Position numbers and translations under genes: made by a program. Below, piece after piece: positions 1-8,639 of a stretch of 64,000 bases of DNA. This stretch comes from CBDFKK01 sp965248815 (lineage in GTDB: Bacteria > Pseudomonadota > Alphaproteobacteria > SMXP01), in NCBI GenBank assembly GCA_965248815.1, contig CBDFKK010000005.1, positions 173,264 to 237,263 of the forward strand. Reading direction: 5' to 3'. Numbering within the stretch: position 1 is the stretch's first letter; every line of letters starts with the position of its first letter. The notes below the pieces were generated by a model. The model was not told the DNA's origin, did no database searches, and saw only the letters and a program-made list of their open reading frames with translations.

Positions 1-344
1 CGCTTGAATCGCATGGTTTCGATCTTGCCGCTGTCTAAAACAGCCGCTGCGTTGTAAAGCTTTTCTCCTTCACGCCACGCAGTTCCGATAATCATTCCGG
101 GCCCGCCATCATTTGTTTCGAGCGCCAGCTGTTCGATCGCTGTTTTTGCTTCGTCTTGGAACGCAGGCTTGAGAACAAGGTCCTCCGGCGGATATCCCAT
201 GAGGAAAAGTTCGCTGAAGACGATGAGGTCTGCTCCGCCGTCAGCCACTGTTGTGCGTGCGGCACGGGCTTTGGCTAAGTTGCCGTGTATGTCGCCGACC
301 AGCGGGTTGAGCTGGGCCAAAGCAATTTTCAGCTTATTGGTCAT
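1..344 (-). CDS. nadE: Glutamine-dependent NAD+ synthetase, N-terminal part (cut by window edge)
   Basis: The protein begins MTNKLKIALAQLNPLVGDI and shows the nitrilase-type glutaminase fold that opens glutamine-dependent NAD+ synthetases. That domain releases ammonia from glutamine for amidation of deamido-NAD. The stretch FSELFLMGYPPEDL carries the expected catalytic Glu (about residue 45). Only about 114 residues lie in the window, so the catalytic Lys and Cys and the C-terminal synthetase domain are not seen. The ATG is at 344-342. An IS element sits only 36 bp upstream and has probably replaced the native promoter region. A stand-alone nitrilase-family amidase is the alternative. Confidence 0.75.
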   Translation of the reverse strand, partial: MTNKLKIALAQLNPLVGDIHGNLAKARAARTTVADGGADLIVFSELFLMGYPPEDLVLKPAFQDEAKTAIEQLALETNDGGPGMIIGTAWREGEKLYNAAAVLDSGKIETMRFK

Positions 345-441
345 GGGGCTTACTTAATGCCAGATCGACTTTTGGACAACAGAGGTGGTTCGGTTTGTTT
401 GAACAACTTTCGGACTGCGGATAAGTGGATTTCAGCCCCTG

Positions 442-1272
442 TTATGCCGCGACCGGGATTGGTTGCAGCACGTTGAAGTAAGCCTGATCGGGTGTCTGGC
501 GGTCAAGCGATGAATGCGGTCTCTTGGTGTTATAAAAGACCAAATATTTGCCGAGGGCGGCTCGGGCTTGTGGAACATTGCCATAGGCATGCAGATAGAC
601 CTCCTCGTATTTGACCGTGCGCCACAGCCGTTCAACAAAGACATTGTCCCGCCACGCTCCCTTGCCATCCATGCTGATGGCGATTTCAGCATCCTTCAGG
701 ATTTGTGTGAAAGCGATGGAGGTAAACTGCGAGCCCTGATCGGTGTTGAAGATGTCCGGCTTACCGTAACGGGCCAGTGCTTCTTCAACGGCTTCAATGC
801 AAAAGTCTGCTTCCAGTGTGATAGAGAGCCGCCAGGACAGGACACGCCGGCTGAACCAGTCAACCACTGCGGCCAGATAAACAAAGCCCCGTGCCATTGG
901 AATGTAGGTGATATCCATCGCCCAGACCTGATTGGGTTGGGTGACCGGCAGCTTACGCAACAGATAGGGATAGATTTTGTGGCCCGGTGCAGGCTTGGAC
1001 GTGTTCGGGCGGCGATAAATAGCCTCAAGCCCCATACGCTTCATCAGTGTTGTGACGTGCAGGCGGCCAACCTTGTATCCTTCACCAAGCAATAGTCCCT
1101 GCAGCATCCTGCTGCCTGCAAAGGGATAGTCGAGATGCAATTCATCAATCCGGCGCATCAGTGCCAGATCACCGACCGATACGGGACGGGGCTGATAATA
1201 GACGCTGCCCCGGCTGATCTTGAGCGCCTTGGCCTGACGGCTGAGCGAGAGTTTATGTTTGCGGTCGATCAT
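442..1272 (-). CDS. IS3-family transposase OrfB (DDE integrase core), copy 1
   Basis: This 276-residue protein carries the rve-type catalytic core. The first Asp lies in WAMDITYI, the second in NTDQGSQFT and the Glu in FVERLWRTVKYEE, giving the DDE triad that cuts and joins the element ends. The ATG overlaps the stop of orfA in ATGA. The orfB frame is -1 relative to orfA, and the junction reads GCAAGAAAATGATC. IS3 elements normally make an OrfAB fusion by -1 frameshifting in an A-rich run like this, so the active enzyme may be the fusion. The protein is complete, with no visible damage. Confidence 0.93.
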   Translation of the reverse strand: MIDRKHKLSLSRQAKALKISRGSVYYQPRPVSVGDLALMRRIDELHLDYPFAGSRMLQGLLLGEGYKVGRLHVTTLMKRMGLEAIYRRPNTSKPAPGHKIYPYLLRKLPVTQPNQVWAMDITYIPMARGFVYLAAVVDWFSRRVLSWRLSITLEADFCIEAVEEALARYGKPDIFNTDQGSQFTSIAFTQILKDAEIAISMDGKGAWRDNVFVERLWRTVKYEEVYLHAYGNVPQARAALGKYLVFYNTKRPHSSLDRQTPDQAYFNVLQPIPVAA

Positions 1273-1580
1273 TTTCTTGCGCTCGGCAATCCCGCCTTGG
1301 TGAGCGCATCGCCTAAAAAATCATTCTCAAGCGTCAGCTCCCCAATCTTGGCATGGAGCCTCTTCACATCAACACGGGGTGCAGGCAGCGGTGATTTACC
1401 CTCCCGCCCAAAAACACCCGCTGCACCCTCAAGGAGCTGATCTTTCCATTGCTTGATCTGGTTAGGATGAACATCAAACTGCTGAGCGAGTTCTCCCAAT
1501 GTCTGCTCACCGCGAACGGCCGCAAGGGCCACCTTCGACTTGAACGCAGGTGTATGATTGCGACGTGGTCGTCTTGCCAT
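1269..1580 (-). CDS. IS3-family OrfA (helix-turn-helix), copy 1
   Basis: This 103-residue protein starts MARRPRRNHTPAFKSKVALA and contains the helix-turn-helix of IS3-family OrfA in TLGELAQQFDVHPNQIKQWK. A leucine-zipper-like C-terminal segment follows and usually mediates oligomerisation. OrfA binds the terminal repeats. I chose the ATG at 1580 because it follows GGAGATCCACT, a reasonable ribosome site; a further in-frame ATG 51 bases upstream would add unrelated residues. The stop overlaps the orfB start. Confidence 0.9.
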   Translation of the reverse strand: MARRPRRNHTPAFKSKVALAAVRGEQTLGELAQQFDVHPNQIKQWKDQLLEGAAGVFGREGKSPLPAPRVDVKRLHAKIGELTLENDFLGDALTKAGLPSARK

Positions 1581-1765
1581 AGTGGATCTCCTGTTGCCGG
1601 CGATCATGCCGCCTACAGGCCAAAATTCCACTTATCTCAACTGTGCAGATTTCCCGAGCCACTTCTAACCATGATTGCAAACAGGTCTAGGTGAGCCAGT
1701 ACACGAGACGGAAATCCGATGCGAATCATCATAGAAAATAATATGTGCGAACTAGCGGACTATCG

Positions 1766-2941
1766 CTACAAAGCCGAGACCACGGTCGCACAGATATCGC
1801 AAATCTGCTTTTCCGTGAGATATGGGTGCATCGGCAAAGAAAGTATATGGCGGGACAGATATTCGGAATTCGGCAAGCCGCCGTCTGGGCCATATTGCTT
1901 GAATGCAGCCATCTCATGGAGTGGCTGGCGATAATAGACCGCTGACGGAATATCGGCGGCCGCCAACGCTGCTTCGACACGATCGCGGTCTTTGAGAACA
2001 ATCGAATATTGAGCCCAAGCACTGACGCTGTCTTTGGGACGCGCCGGTAATTCCATCGCCGGACCTAAAAGACGATCATAAATTTTAGCGATTTGACGGC
2101 GCCGCCGCAGCTCGTCTTCGAAGATTGTCAGCTTAACAAGCAAAACGGCCGCCTGAAGTGAATCCATTCGCGCGTTTGTGCCTAAGCGAATGGATTCTTT
2201 GTGCGCCGTATCCGTTCCATGCCAGCGCACAGACCGCCAAATCTTCGCGCGCTCTACAGAATCGGCAAATATTGCGCCCCCGTCTCCGTAACATCCTAAA
2301 GTTTTGGCTGGAAAGAAGCTCGTGGCTGTCATGCCAACAATATTACCGACCATCTGGTTGCCAAGCTGCGCTCCGAAGCTTTGAGCAGAGTCGGCTAGGA
2401 CACCAAGATCATATTCACGGGTAATCTTGCCAATCGCGTCGTAGTCAGCCGGAAGACCAAACAAATCGACTGGTATCACCATCTTTGGACAAAGTTCTCC
2501 AAGACGATTGGTTTCATCGATTTTGTAGCGCAAATCGTTCGCGGACATGTTGAACGTATCTGTGTTGACATCCACGAATACCGGCGTGGCCCCCAGCATG
2601 ATGACGGCGCTTGCGGTCGCGTTGTAAGTAAAGGCTGGAATGAACACGGCGTCGCCTGGTCCGACGCCTTCGGTCAACATAGCAATTTCCAGCGCCTCCG
2701 TGCCACTGCCACACAAAACCACGTCGACGGCGCCCGTCAATTCCGACAAAGCGCGTTCAAGTTCTTCAATTTCGGGGCCATCGATATATTGACCGTGATC
2801 AAGTACAGCCCGAATTTTGGCTTCAACCTGCGGACGTATTCGTGCCTGCTGAGCTTGCAAGTCGACAAAAGAAATTCTGTCGTCCAGCTCAGCATCGCCG
2901 CGGAGGGAAACGACAGTGTTTTGCTGATTCTTTGTTAGCAT
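1766..2941 (-). CDS. DegT/DnrJ/EryC1-family PLP-dependent sugar aminotransferase
   Basis: This complete 391-residue enzyme belongs to the DegT/DnrJ/EryC1/StrS family, which transfers an amino group to a keto nucleotide sugar for O-antigen, capsule or glycan synthesis. Family signatures are VVLCGSGTEALEIAM near residue 75, VDLFGLPADYDAIG near 155, LADSAQSFGAQL near 180 and TSFFPAKTLGCYGDGG near 210, where the Lys should hold PLP. It ends with a typical LPMHPYLTEKQICDI tail. It lies 31 bp downstream of a Gfo/Idh-type dehydrogenase on the same strand. This is the same enzyme pairing as WbpE with WbpB in 2,3-diacetamido-uronic acid synthesis, so a related substrate is likely but not shown. Confidence 0.88.
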   Translation of the reverse strand: MLTKNQQNTVVSLRGDAELDDRISFVDLQAQQARIRPQVEAKIRAVLDHGQYIDGPEIEELERALSELTGAVDVVLCGSGTEALEIAMLTEGVGPGDAVFIPAFTYNATASAVIMLGATPVFVDVNTDTFNMSANDLRYKIDETNRLGELCPKMVIPVDLFGLPADYDAIGKITREYDLGVLADSAQSFGAQLGNQMVGNIVGMTATSFFPAKTLGCYGDGGAIFADSVERAKIWRSVRWHGTDTAHKESIRLGTNARMDSLQAAVLLVKLTIFEDELRRRRQIAKIYDRLLGPAMELPARPKDSVSAWAQYSIVLKDRDRVEAALAAADIPSAVYYRQPLHEMAAFKQYGPDGGLPNSEYLSRHILSLPMHPYLTEKQICDICATVVSAL

Positions 2942-2972
2942 TCTCGCGCTCAGGGTACTTCAATAAATTAAT

Positions 2973-3914
2973 CTATGCGGCAAGCCGCTCTGTAATCATG
3001 CAGGCCGTTTGAAGCGCTTTTCGCGCCTCTTTGGCCGAAATTCGTGGTGGCGATCCATTTCTAACGGACTGAACAAAAGCATTGATCCCGTATGCCAAGG
3101 GGTCATTAAATATCTTATGAACTGCGCCATCGCCGTTCATCTCTGGCTTTAGCTCTGCGTGAGTCGAATTTCTTAGCGTACCACTAATAAAATCAACTTC
3201 TATCTCTCCGTCCGCATATTCGAGACGAAGTTCGCGCGCCTGTTCTTTGCTAGCCCGGCTCACACGCAAGTCAACCGTGCAGCCGTCCTCCAGTTCAAGT
3301 ACCGCCGCCACCTCATCATGATGCGAGCCGTAGACCCTCTTGCCCTGGGCGTGAACGCTTACGATTTTTGACGACGTCACCTGGTGCAATAAATCCAAAT
3401 CGTGAATCATGAGATCGAATACGGCATTAACGTCCGTTGCTCTTCCCGTAAATGGGCCTAAACGACGAGATTCAATATGGCGCGGTTTCAAATCGAGCGG
3501 CGGAAGGCCAAAGTTTTCAAAAACAAATCTTTCCTGATGGCCCACTTGTAAGATCAATTGTTTTTCTTCTGCGAGTGAAATTAATTCATCAGCATGGGAC
3601 AGATCGATGGCGATCGGCTTTTCGGCAAGAACATGAATTCCTTCGCGCAGAAATAATGCAGCGATCTCGTAGTGACAGCTCGCCGGCGTGGTGATGCTCA
3701 CCGCGTCGACCAACCCGACGAGTTTCTCAGCCGCAAAAAACGAGTCTGCATTAAACTCCTGCGCGGCACGTTCGGCGGCGCTTGGGTCGATATCGGCGAC
3801 GGCGGTCAATTTGGTGCCGGCAATCTGGGTGTATTTCTGAGCGTGAAATCTGCCAAAGCAGCCACAGCCCACGACCCCGACTCGTACCGTGTCTGTGCGT
3901 GATATTTGATTCAA
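2973..3914 (-). CDS. Gfo/Idh/MocA-family NAD(P)-dependent dehydrogenase
   Basis: An N-terminal Rossmann fold (RVGVVGCGCFGRFHAQKY) is followed by the family marker AEKPIAI with its Lys and by GHQERFVFENF. These place it in the Gfo/Idh/MocA oxidoreductases that oxidise or reduce sugars and nucleotide sugars. I chose a TTG start at 3914 because GGGGGAC lies 6 bases upstream. A GTG at 3974 would add 20 residues with no family resemblance. It sits immediately before a DegT-type aminotransferase, so the two probably act in sequence on a 3-position of a UDP-sugar. Both genes are isolated between two IS copies. Confidence 0.82.
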   Translation of the reverse strand: MNQISRTDTVRVGVVGCGCFGRFHAQKYTQIAGTKLTAVADIDPSAAERAAQEFNADSFFAAEKLVGLVDAVSITTPASCHYEIAALFLREGIHVLAEKPIAIDLSHADELISLAEEKQLILQVGHQERFVFENFGLPPLDLKPRHIESRRLGPFTGRATDVNAVFDLMIHDLDLLHQVTSSKIVSVHAQGKRVYGSHHDEVAAVLELEDGCTVDLRVSRASKEQARELRLEYADGEIEVDFISGTLRNSTHAELKPEMNGDGAVHKIFNDPLAYGINAFVQSVRNGSPPRISAKEARKALQTACMITERLAA

Positions 3915-4098
3915 CCCTAGTCCCCCGATAAACGCCGTCTTCCGCACACAGCGATCCCCCTCATCGCCACACACAGCACCAATACTTTCGATTCCCTAGT
4001 TTGGCACGGACTAAAATGACGCACCATCCCTGAGGTAAGAGGTGGTTCGGTTTGTTTGAACAACTTTCGGACTGCGGATAAGTGGATTTCAGCCCCTG

Positions 4099-4929
4099 TT
4101 ATGCCGCGACCGGGATTGGTTGCAGCACGTTGAAGTAAGCCTGATCGGGTGTCTGGCGGTCAAGCGATGAATGCGGTCTCTTGGTGTTGTAAAAGACCAA
4201 ATATTTGCCGAGGGCGGCTCGGGCTTGTGGAACATTGCCATAGGCATGCAGATAGACCTCCTCGTATTTGACCGTGCGCCACAGCCGTTCAACAAAGACA
4301 TTGTCCCGCCACGCTCCCTTGCCATCCATGCTGATGGCGATTTCAGCATCCTTCAGGATTTGTGTGAAAGCGATGGAGGTAAACTGCGAGCCCTGATCGG
4401 TGTTGAAGATGTCCGGCTTACCGTAACGGGCCAGTGCTTCTTCAACGGCTTCAATGCAAAAGTCTGCTTCCAGTGTGATAGAGAGCCGCCAGGACAGGAC
4501 ACGCCGGCTGAACCAGTCAACCACTGCGGCCAGATAAACAAAGCCCCGTGCCATTGGAATGTAGGTGATATCCATCGCCCAGACCTGATTGGGTTGGGTG
4601 ACCGGCAGCTTACGCAACAGATAGGGATAGATTTTGTGGCCCGGTGCAGGCTTGGACGTGTTCGGGCGGCGATAAATAGCCTCAAGCCCCATACGCTTCA
4701 TCAGTGTTGTGACGTGCAGGCGGCCAACCTTGTATCCTTCACCAAGCAATAGTCCCTGCAGCATCCTGCTGCCTGCAAAGGGATAGTCGAGATGCAATTC
4801 ATCAATCCGGCGCATCAGTGCCAGATCACCGACCGATACGGGACGGGGCTGATAATAGACGCTGCCCCGGCTGATCTTGAGCGCCTTGGCCTGACGGCTG
4901 AGCGAGAGTTTATGTTTGCGGTCGATCAT
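4099..4929 (-). CDS. IS3-family transposase OrfB (DDE integrase core), copy 2
   Basis: The protein sequence is identical to OrfB of copies 1 and 3 (276 residues), with the DDE triad in MDITYI, NTDQGSQ and VERLWRT. It overlaps the orfA stop by ATGA and lies in the -1 frame. No truncation or frameshift is visible, so the element should be transposition-competent. Confidence 0.92.
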   Translation of the reverse strand: MIDRKHKLSLSRQAKALKISRGSVYYQPRPVSVGDLALMRRIDELHLDYPFAGSRMLQGLLLGEGYKVGRLHVTTLMKRMGLEAIYRRPNTSKPAPGHKIYPYLLRKLPVTQPNQVWAMDITYIPMARGFVYLAAVVDWFSRRVLSWRLSITLEADFCIEAVEEALARYGKPDIFNTDQGSQFTSIAFTQILKDAEIAISMDGKGAWRDNVFVERLWRTVKYEEVYLHAYGNVPQARAALGKYLVFYNTKRPHSSLDRQTPDQAYFNVLQPIPVAA

Positions 4930-5237
4930 TTTCTTGCGCTCGGCAATCCCGCCTTGGTGAGCGCATCGCCTAAAAAATCATTCTCAAGCGTCAGCTCCCC
5001 AATCTTGGCATGGAGCCTCTTCACATCAACACGGGGTGCAGGCAGCGGTGATTTACCCTCCCGCCCAAAAACACCCGCTGCACCCTCAAGGAGCTGATCT
5101 TTCCATTGCTTGATCTGGTTAGGATGAACATCAAACTGCTGAGCGAGTTCTCCCAATGTCTGCTCACCGCGAACGGCCGCAAGGGCCACCTTCGACTTGA
5201 ACGCAGGTGTATGATTGCGACGTGGTCGTCTTGCCAT
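4926..5237 (-). CDS. IS3-family OrfA (helix-turn-helix), copy 2
   Basis: This is identical in protein sequence to OrfA of the other copies (103 residues), with the helix-turn-helix in ELAQQFDVHPNQIKQWK. The start is taken at MARRPRRN after GGAGATCCACT. Confidence 0.9.
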   Translation of the reverse strand: MARRPRRNHTPAFKSKVALAAVRGEQTLGELAQQFDVHPNQIKQWKDQLLEGAAGVFGREGKSPLPAPRVDVKRLHAKIGELTLENDFLGDALTKAGLPSARK

Positions 5238-5323
5238 AGTGGATCTCCTGTTGCCGGCGATCATGCCGCCTACAGGCCAAAATTCCACTTATCTCAACTG
5301 TGCAGATTTCCCGAGCCACTTCT

Positions 5324-5681
5324 GTATTTGCAAAGTGTCCGGCCTGAATGAGAGCTGTCAAATATGGTACTCCAACTTCGCGACGGAACGCTTTGAACTA
5401 ATTGATTAAATATAACGCACTTACGCTGCCTAGAATCGATAAAAGCATACAATTATCAAACGCAATGAGTCATGCGAATCCGCCGCCCTTGTTGCGATAT
5501 TGTTGCTTTGCCCGCCCCGTCCGGGCATTTTACGTCTGACCGCCCCAGCCCACCGGCGAACCAAACACCGTTTCGATTAAAAAATTTATGACGACTGGGT
5601 GATCCGGGATCTCCCGAGGGGCCACTCATCAGCAACAGTTGTGCGCTGCTTCAGCTGAAATTTTTCTTCAATTTCAAAGCG
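5324..5681. other. Intergenic stretch between IS copy 2 and the DAHP synthase gene
   Basis: These 358 bases hold no convincing gene. They begin with the right target duplication of IS copy 2 and end at the stop codon of the leftward DAHP synthase gene. An AT-rich inverted repeat, GAAATT-AATTTC, lies just past that stop on the minus strand, but the stem is too short to call a terminator. Confidence 0.5.
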
Positions 5682-7067
5682 TTAGGTGTGGACCACCGCT
5701 GCCTGGGTACCGGCCGCGGCCCGCTCTTTCTTGATCCCCTCGGCAACCAAGAATGCCAGCTCAAGCGCCTGGCTCGCGTTTAGCCGCGGATCGCAATGGG
5801 TGTGATATCGCGAAGATAGGTCATCCTCCGTGATCGCCTGGGCGCCGCCAATGCATTCCGTGACCTGCTGTCCGGTCATTTCTACATGAACTCCACCCGC
5901 ATATGTGCCTTCAGCCTGATGAACAGCGAAGAAATTCTGCACCTCCTTCAGAATTCGATCAAAAGGCCTGGTTTTGTACCCACTAGATGCCTTGATGGTG
6001 TTGCCGTGCATCGGATCGCACGACCACAGCACATGGCGGCCTTCCGCCTCGACCCGGCGTATCAGATGCGGTAATTGGTCGGCCACTTGATCTGCACCGA
6101 ACCGGGTAATGAGCGTGAGACGTCCCGGTTCGTTGGCAGGATTCAGGACGTCGATCAGCCGAATGAGCTCCTCCGGTTCCAGGCTGGGCCCGCATTTCAT
6201 CCCTATTGGATTGTGCACCCCTCGAAGGAATTCTACGTGAGCCCCGTCCAACTGCCTGGTGCGATCTCCGATCCAAAGCATGTGGGCGGACGTGTCGTAC
6301 CAGTCACCAGTGGTCGAATCGACCCTGGTGAGCGACTGCTCAAATCCCAGCAGCAAAGCTTCGTGGCTGGTATAGAAGTCCGTAGATTGAATTTGAGGTG
6401 AATTATCCGTGTTAATCCCGCACGCCCTCATAAAATCCAAGGCTTCTGAAATCCGGTCGGCGATATCTCGATAGCGCTCTCCCTCCGGGCTGTCCGAAAC
6501 AAAACCCATATTCCACCGGTGAACATACTCGAGACCCGCATAACCTCCGTGCGTGAAGGCACGCAGCAAATTCAGCGTCGAGGCCGCTTGGCTGTACGCC
6601 TGGAGCAATCGCTCGGGATCCGGTTTGCGTCCGACCGGCTCAAATTCGATCGAATTGACTATATCGCCTCGGTAGCTCGGTAATTCCTGATCTCCTTGCT
6701 TTTCCATTGGCGCGGAGCGCGGTTTGGCGAATTGTCCAGCAATTCGGCCTACCTTCACAACCGGGACCGCAGCCGCATAGGTCAGCACCACGGCCATCTG
6801 CAATAGAACCCGCAACGTGTCGCGAATATTGTCGGGGCTGAATTCAGCAAAACTTTCCGCGCAATCACCTCCCTGGACTAAAAAGGCCTTCCCCAGGGCG
6901 ACGTCACCCAAATGCTTGCGCAAGTTGCGGGCTTCACCAGCAAACACCAAAGGAGGGAATCTCGACAGCTTTTCTTTAACGGATTGGACGAGAGCTTCAT
7001 CCGGATAATCCGGAACCTGCCGGACCGGCTTCGACTGCCAACTCGTAGGACTCCATTTCTTGGCCAT
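5682..7067 (-). CDS. Class II 3-deoxy-7-phosphoheptulonate (DAHP) synthase
   Basis: This 461-residue class II (plant/Mycobacterium type) DAHP synthase condenses phosphoenolpyruvate and erythrose 4-phosphate in the first step of the shikimate pathway. Metal ligands fit the family: Cys in FLVQGGDCAESFAEF (about 87), His in SCDPMHGNTI, Glu in GGVHVEMTGQ and Asp in YHTHCDPRLNASQ. Phosphate-binding residues are in KVGRIAGQFAKPRS. The length is normal. The start, MAKKWSPTSW, is at 7067, and the gene is complete. It is followed leftward by a gene-poor stretch and IS copy 2, and preceded by gor 126 bp away, so it probably has its own promoter. Confidence 0.95.
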   Translation of the reverse strand: MAKKWSPTSWQSKPVRQVPDYPDEALVQSVKEKLSRFPPLVFAGEARNLRKHLGDVALGKAFLVQGGDCAESFAEFSPDNIRDTLRVLLQMAVVLTYAAAVPVVKVGRIAGQFAKPRSAPMEKQGDQELPSYRGDIVNSIEFEPVGRKPDPERLLQAYSQAASTLNLLRAFTHGGYAGLEYVHRWNMGFVSDSPEGERYRDIADRISEALDFMRACGINTDNSPQIQSTDFYTSHEALLLGFEQSLTRVDSTTGDWYDTSAHMLWIGDRTRQLDGAHVEFLRGVHNPIGMKCGPSLEPEELIRLIDVLNPANEPGRLTLITRFGADQVADQLPHLIRRVEAEGRHVLWSCDPMHGNTIKASSGYKTRPFDRILKEVQNFFAVHQAEGTYAGGVHVEMTGQQVTECIGGAQAITEDDLSSRYHTHCDPRLNASQALELAFLVAEGIKKERAAAGTQAAVVHT

Positions 7068-7192
7068 AGCTACTTACGCTCCAAATCTGTCATCCCATTA
7101 TAGCAGTTCGCTGCCGCCCAAGGGTTAAGCCGGGGTATATAGGGCTAGAGTCAGCGTTTGCCAAGCGCCCTGCGGCCCAAGGGCGCCTTCGC

Positions 7193-8578
7193 CTAGTCCG
7201 CCGCAGCTACTGGTTCTCGCATCGTGACGAGCTCTTCGGAGGCGGTCGGATGCACCGCGAAAGTCGCGTCGAACTGGGCTTTCGTGGCCCCCATCGTGAC
7301 TGGAATTGCTGCCAACTGGATCATTTCGCCAGAATCTGGACCAATCAGGTGAACGCCTGCCACGCGGTCCGTTGCCGCGTCCACTACAAGCTTCATGTAC
7401 GTTTTTTCGGTTTTTCCCGTCAGCGTGTGTTTGAGCGGCGTGAAGCTCGTCTTGAAGATCTCGATTGGGCCAAGCTCGTCCCGTGCCTCTGCTTCGGTCA
7501 AGCCCACCGTCCCCAATTCCGGCTGGCTAAATACAGCAGTCGGAATGCACCGGTGATGCATCGGTGTTGGCGTATGGTCGAATACCGTGGCCGCAAATGA
7601 AGCACCTTCACGAATAGCTACGGGGGTCAGCTGCGCGCGGTTTGTGACATCACCTACGGCATAGATGTTCGGCACAGACGTACGCGAAAATTCGTCAACT
7701 TTGATAGCACCCTGGCTGTCAAGTTCGACGCCCAATTGTTCAAGGCCAAGACCGGCTACATTTGGATTGCGGCCAATGGCAAACATGACGGCGCCGGTGT
7801 CGATAGTTCGTCCGTCTGAAAGCGTGACAGCTAGAGATGTGGCACCATCTTCAGCCTGGGTCTTTTTGACCTCGGTCATGATATTTTCGGTGATGATCGT
7901 CACACCCTTGCGCTCCATCTCATGATGAAGCGCTGGACCCAAGTCTTCGTCGAAGCCGCGCAAGATTTCATTTCCGCGATAGAGCAAGGTGGTCTCAACG
8001 CCCAGACCGTTAAATATCCCAGCGAACTCGACCGCGATGTAACCGCCGCCTGCAATGAGTATGCTCTTGGGTAATTCCTTCAAATGAAACGCTTCATTTG
8101 ACGTAATCGTAAGTTCGACACCGGGCAATTTCTCGTCGCGAGCGGGCCATGCACCGGTTGCGATAAGAATCGTCTTTGCAGTTAGCTTCTTGCCGGAAGT
8201 TTCCAATTGAATAGTATTTGGGCCGGCAACGACCGCGCGCTCTTCAAAAATTTCTACGCCGACTTTGTTCAAGTTTCGAATGTAGATTTGATTGAGACGA
8301 TCGATTTCCTTGTCTTTATTGACGACAAGAGTCTGCCAAGAGAATTTTGTATCACCAACCTCCCAGCCGTAGGCTGCAGCATCTTCAAAATCCTCTTGGA
8401 AATGGCTGGCGTAAACGAAGAGCTTCTTTGGAATGCAGCCTCTGATAACGCAGGTGCCGCCAACTCGGTATTCCTCTGCAATGCCGACCTTGGCGCCGTA
8501 TTGAGCTGCCATGCGGCTCGCGCGCACGCCTCCAGAGCCTGCACCAATTGTAAAAAGATCATAGTCGTATTGCGCCAT
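7193..8578 (-). CDS. gor: Glutathione-disulfide reductase
   Basis: This FAD-dependent pyridine nucleotide-disulfide oxidoreductase of about 461 residues reduces glutathione disulfide with NADPH. FAD binding is at YDLFTIGAGSGGVRASRMA and the redox-active disulfide is in GGTCVIRGCIPKK. The second dinucleotide fold is ILIAGGGYIAVEFAGIF, followed by RNPNVAGL. The C-terminal dimer domain ends with FAVHPTASEELVTMR, whose His is the active-site base. I chose the ATG at 8578 (MAQYDYDLFTIG) over one nine codons upstream because the flavin fold begins there. It lies next to rpiA, a frequent neighbour in Rhizobiales. Confidence 0.93.
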   Translation of the reverse strand: MAQYDYDLFTIGAGSGGVRASRMAAQYGAKVGIAEEYRVGGTCVIRGCIPKKLFVYASHFQEDFEDAAAYGWEVGDTKFSWQTLVVNKDKEIDRLNQIYIRNLNKVGVEIFEERAVVAGPNTIQLETSGKKLTAKTILIATGAWPARDEKLPGVELTITSNEAFHLKELPKSILIAGGGYIAVEFAGIFNGLGVETTLLYRGNEILRGFDEDLGPALHHEMERKGVTIITENIMTEVKKTQAEDGATSLAVTLSDGRTIDTGAVMFAIGRNPNVAGLGLEQLGVELDSQGAIKVDEFSRTSVPNIYAVGDVTNRAQLTPVAIREGASFAATVFDHTPTPMHHRCIPTAVFSQPELGTVGLTEAEARDELGPIEIFKTSFTPLKHTLTGKTEKTYMKLVVDAATDRVAGVHLIGPDSGEMIQLAAIPVTMGATKAQFDATFAVHPTASEELVTMREPVAAAD

Positions 8579-8639
8579 CGCATGCGCCTTTATTCGTGGC
8601 TGCAAAAGTGTAGCCAGGTGAATTGCTTAGAGTGATCTA

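Larger units (their letters stand above)
381..1666 (-). mobile_element. IS3-family insertion sequence, copy 1
   Basis: This is a 1286-bp element. Its ends form an imperfect inverted repeat, AGAGGTGGTTCGG at the left and, on the other strand, AGAAGTGGCTCGG at the right. A 3-bp target duplication, AAC, lies at 378-380 and 1667-1669. It encodes overlapping orfA and orfB on the minus strand, the IS3-family arrangement. It matches copies 2 (4038-5323) and 3 (24711-25996) almost base for base. The differences I can see are one synonymous base in orfB and one base in the terminal repeat. Intact ORFs and an intact duplication indicate recent activity. Confidence 0.93.
4038..5323 (-). mobile_element. 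IS3-family insertion sequence, copy 2
   Basis: This 1286-bp element is in the same orientation as copy 1 and nearly identical to it. Its 3-bp target duplication is GTA, at 4035-4037 and 5324-5326. The one coding difference seen from copies 1 and 3 is a synonymous Tyr codon in orfB (TAC instead of TAT, around 4188-4192 on the plus strand). Its right terminal repeat reads AGAAGTGG, as in copy 1, whereas copy 3 has AGAGGTGG. Each copy has its own target duplication, so copies 1 and 2 inserted separately. Confidence 0.93.

Noticed and set aside
514..1095. A 193-codon open frame antisense to the transposase (also at 4171 and 25282)
   Set aside because: It is the reverse frame of orfB in all three IS copies, with no ribosome site or family resemblance. 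It follows from codon composition.
1667..4037. Composite transposon made of IS copies 1 and 2
   Set aside because: Each copy has its own perfect 3-bp target duplication (AAC, GTA), so they inserted independently; outer flanks (AAC and GTA) do not match as a unit duplication would require.
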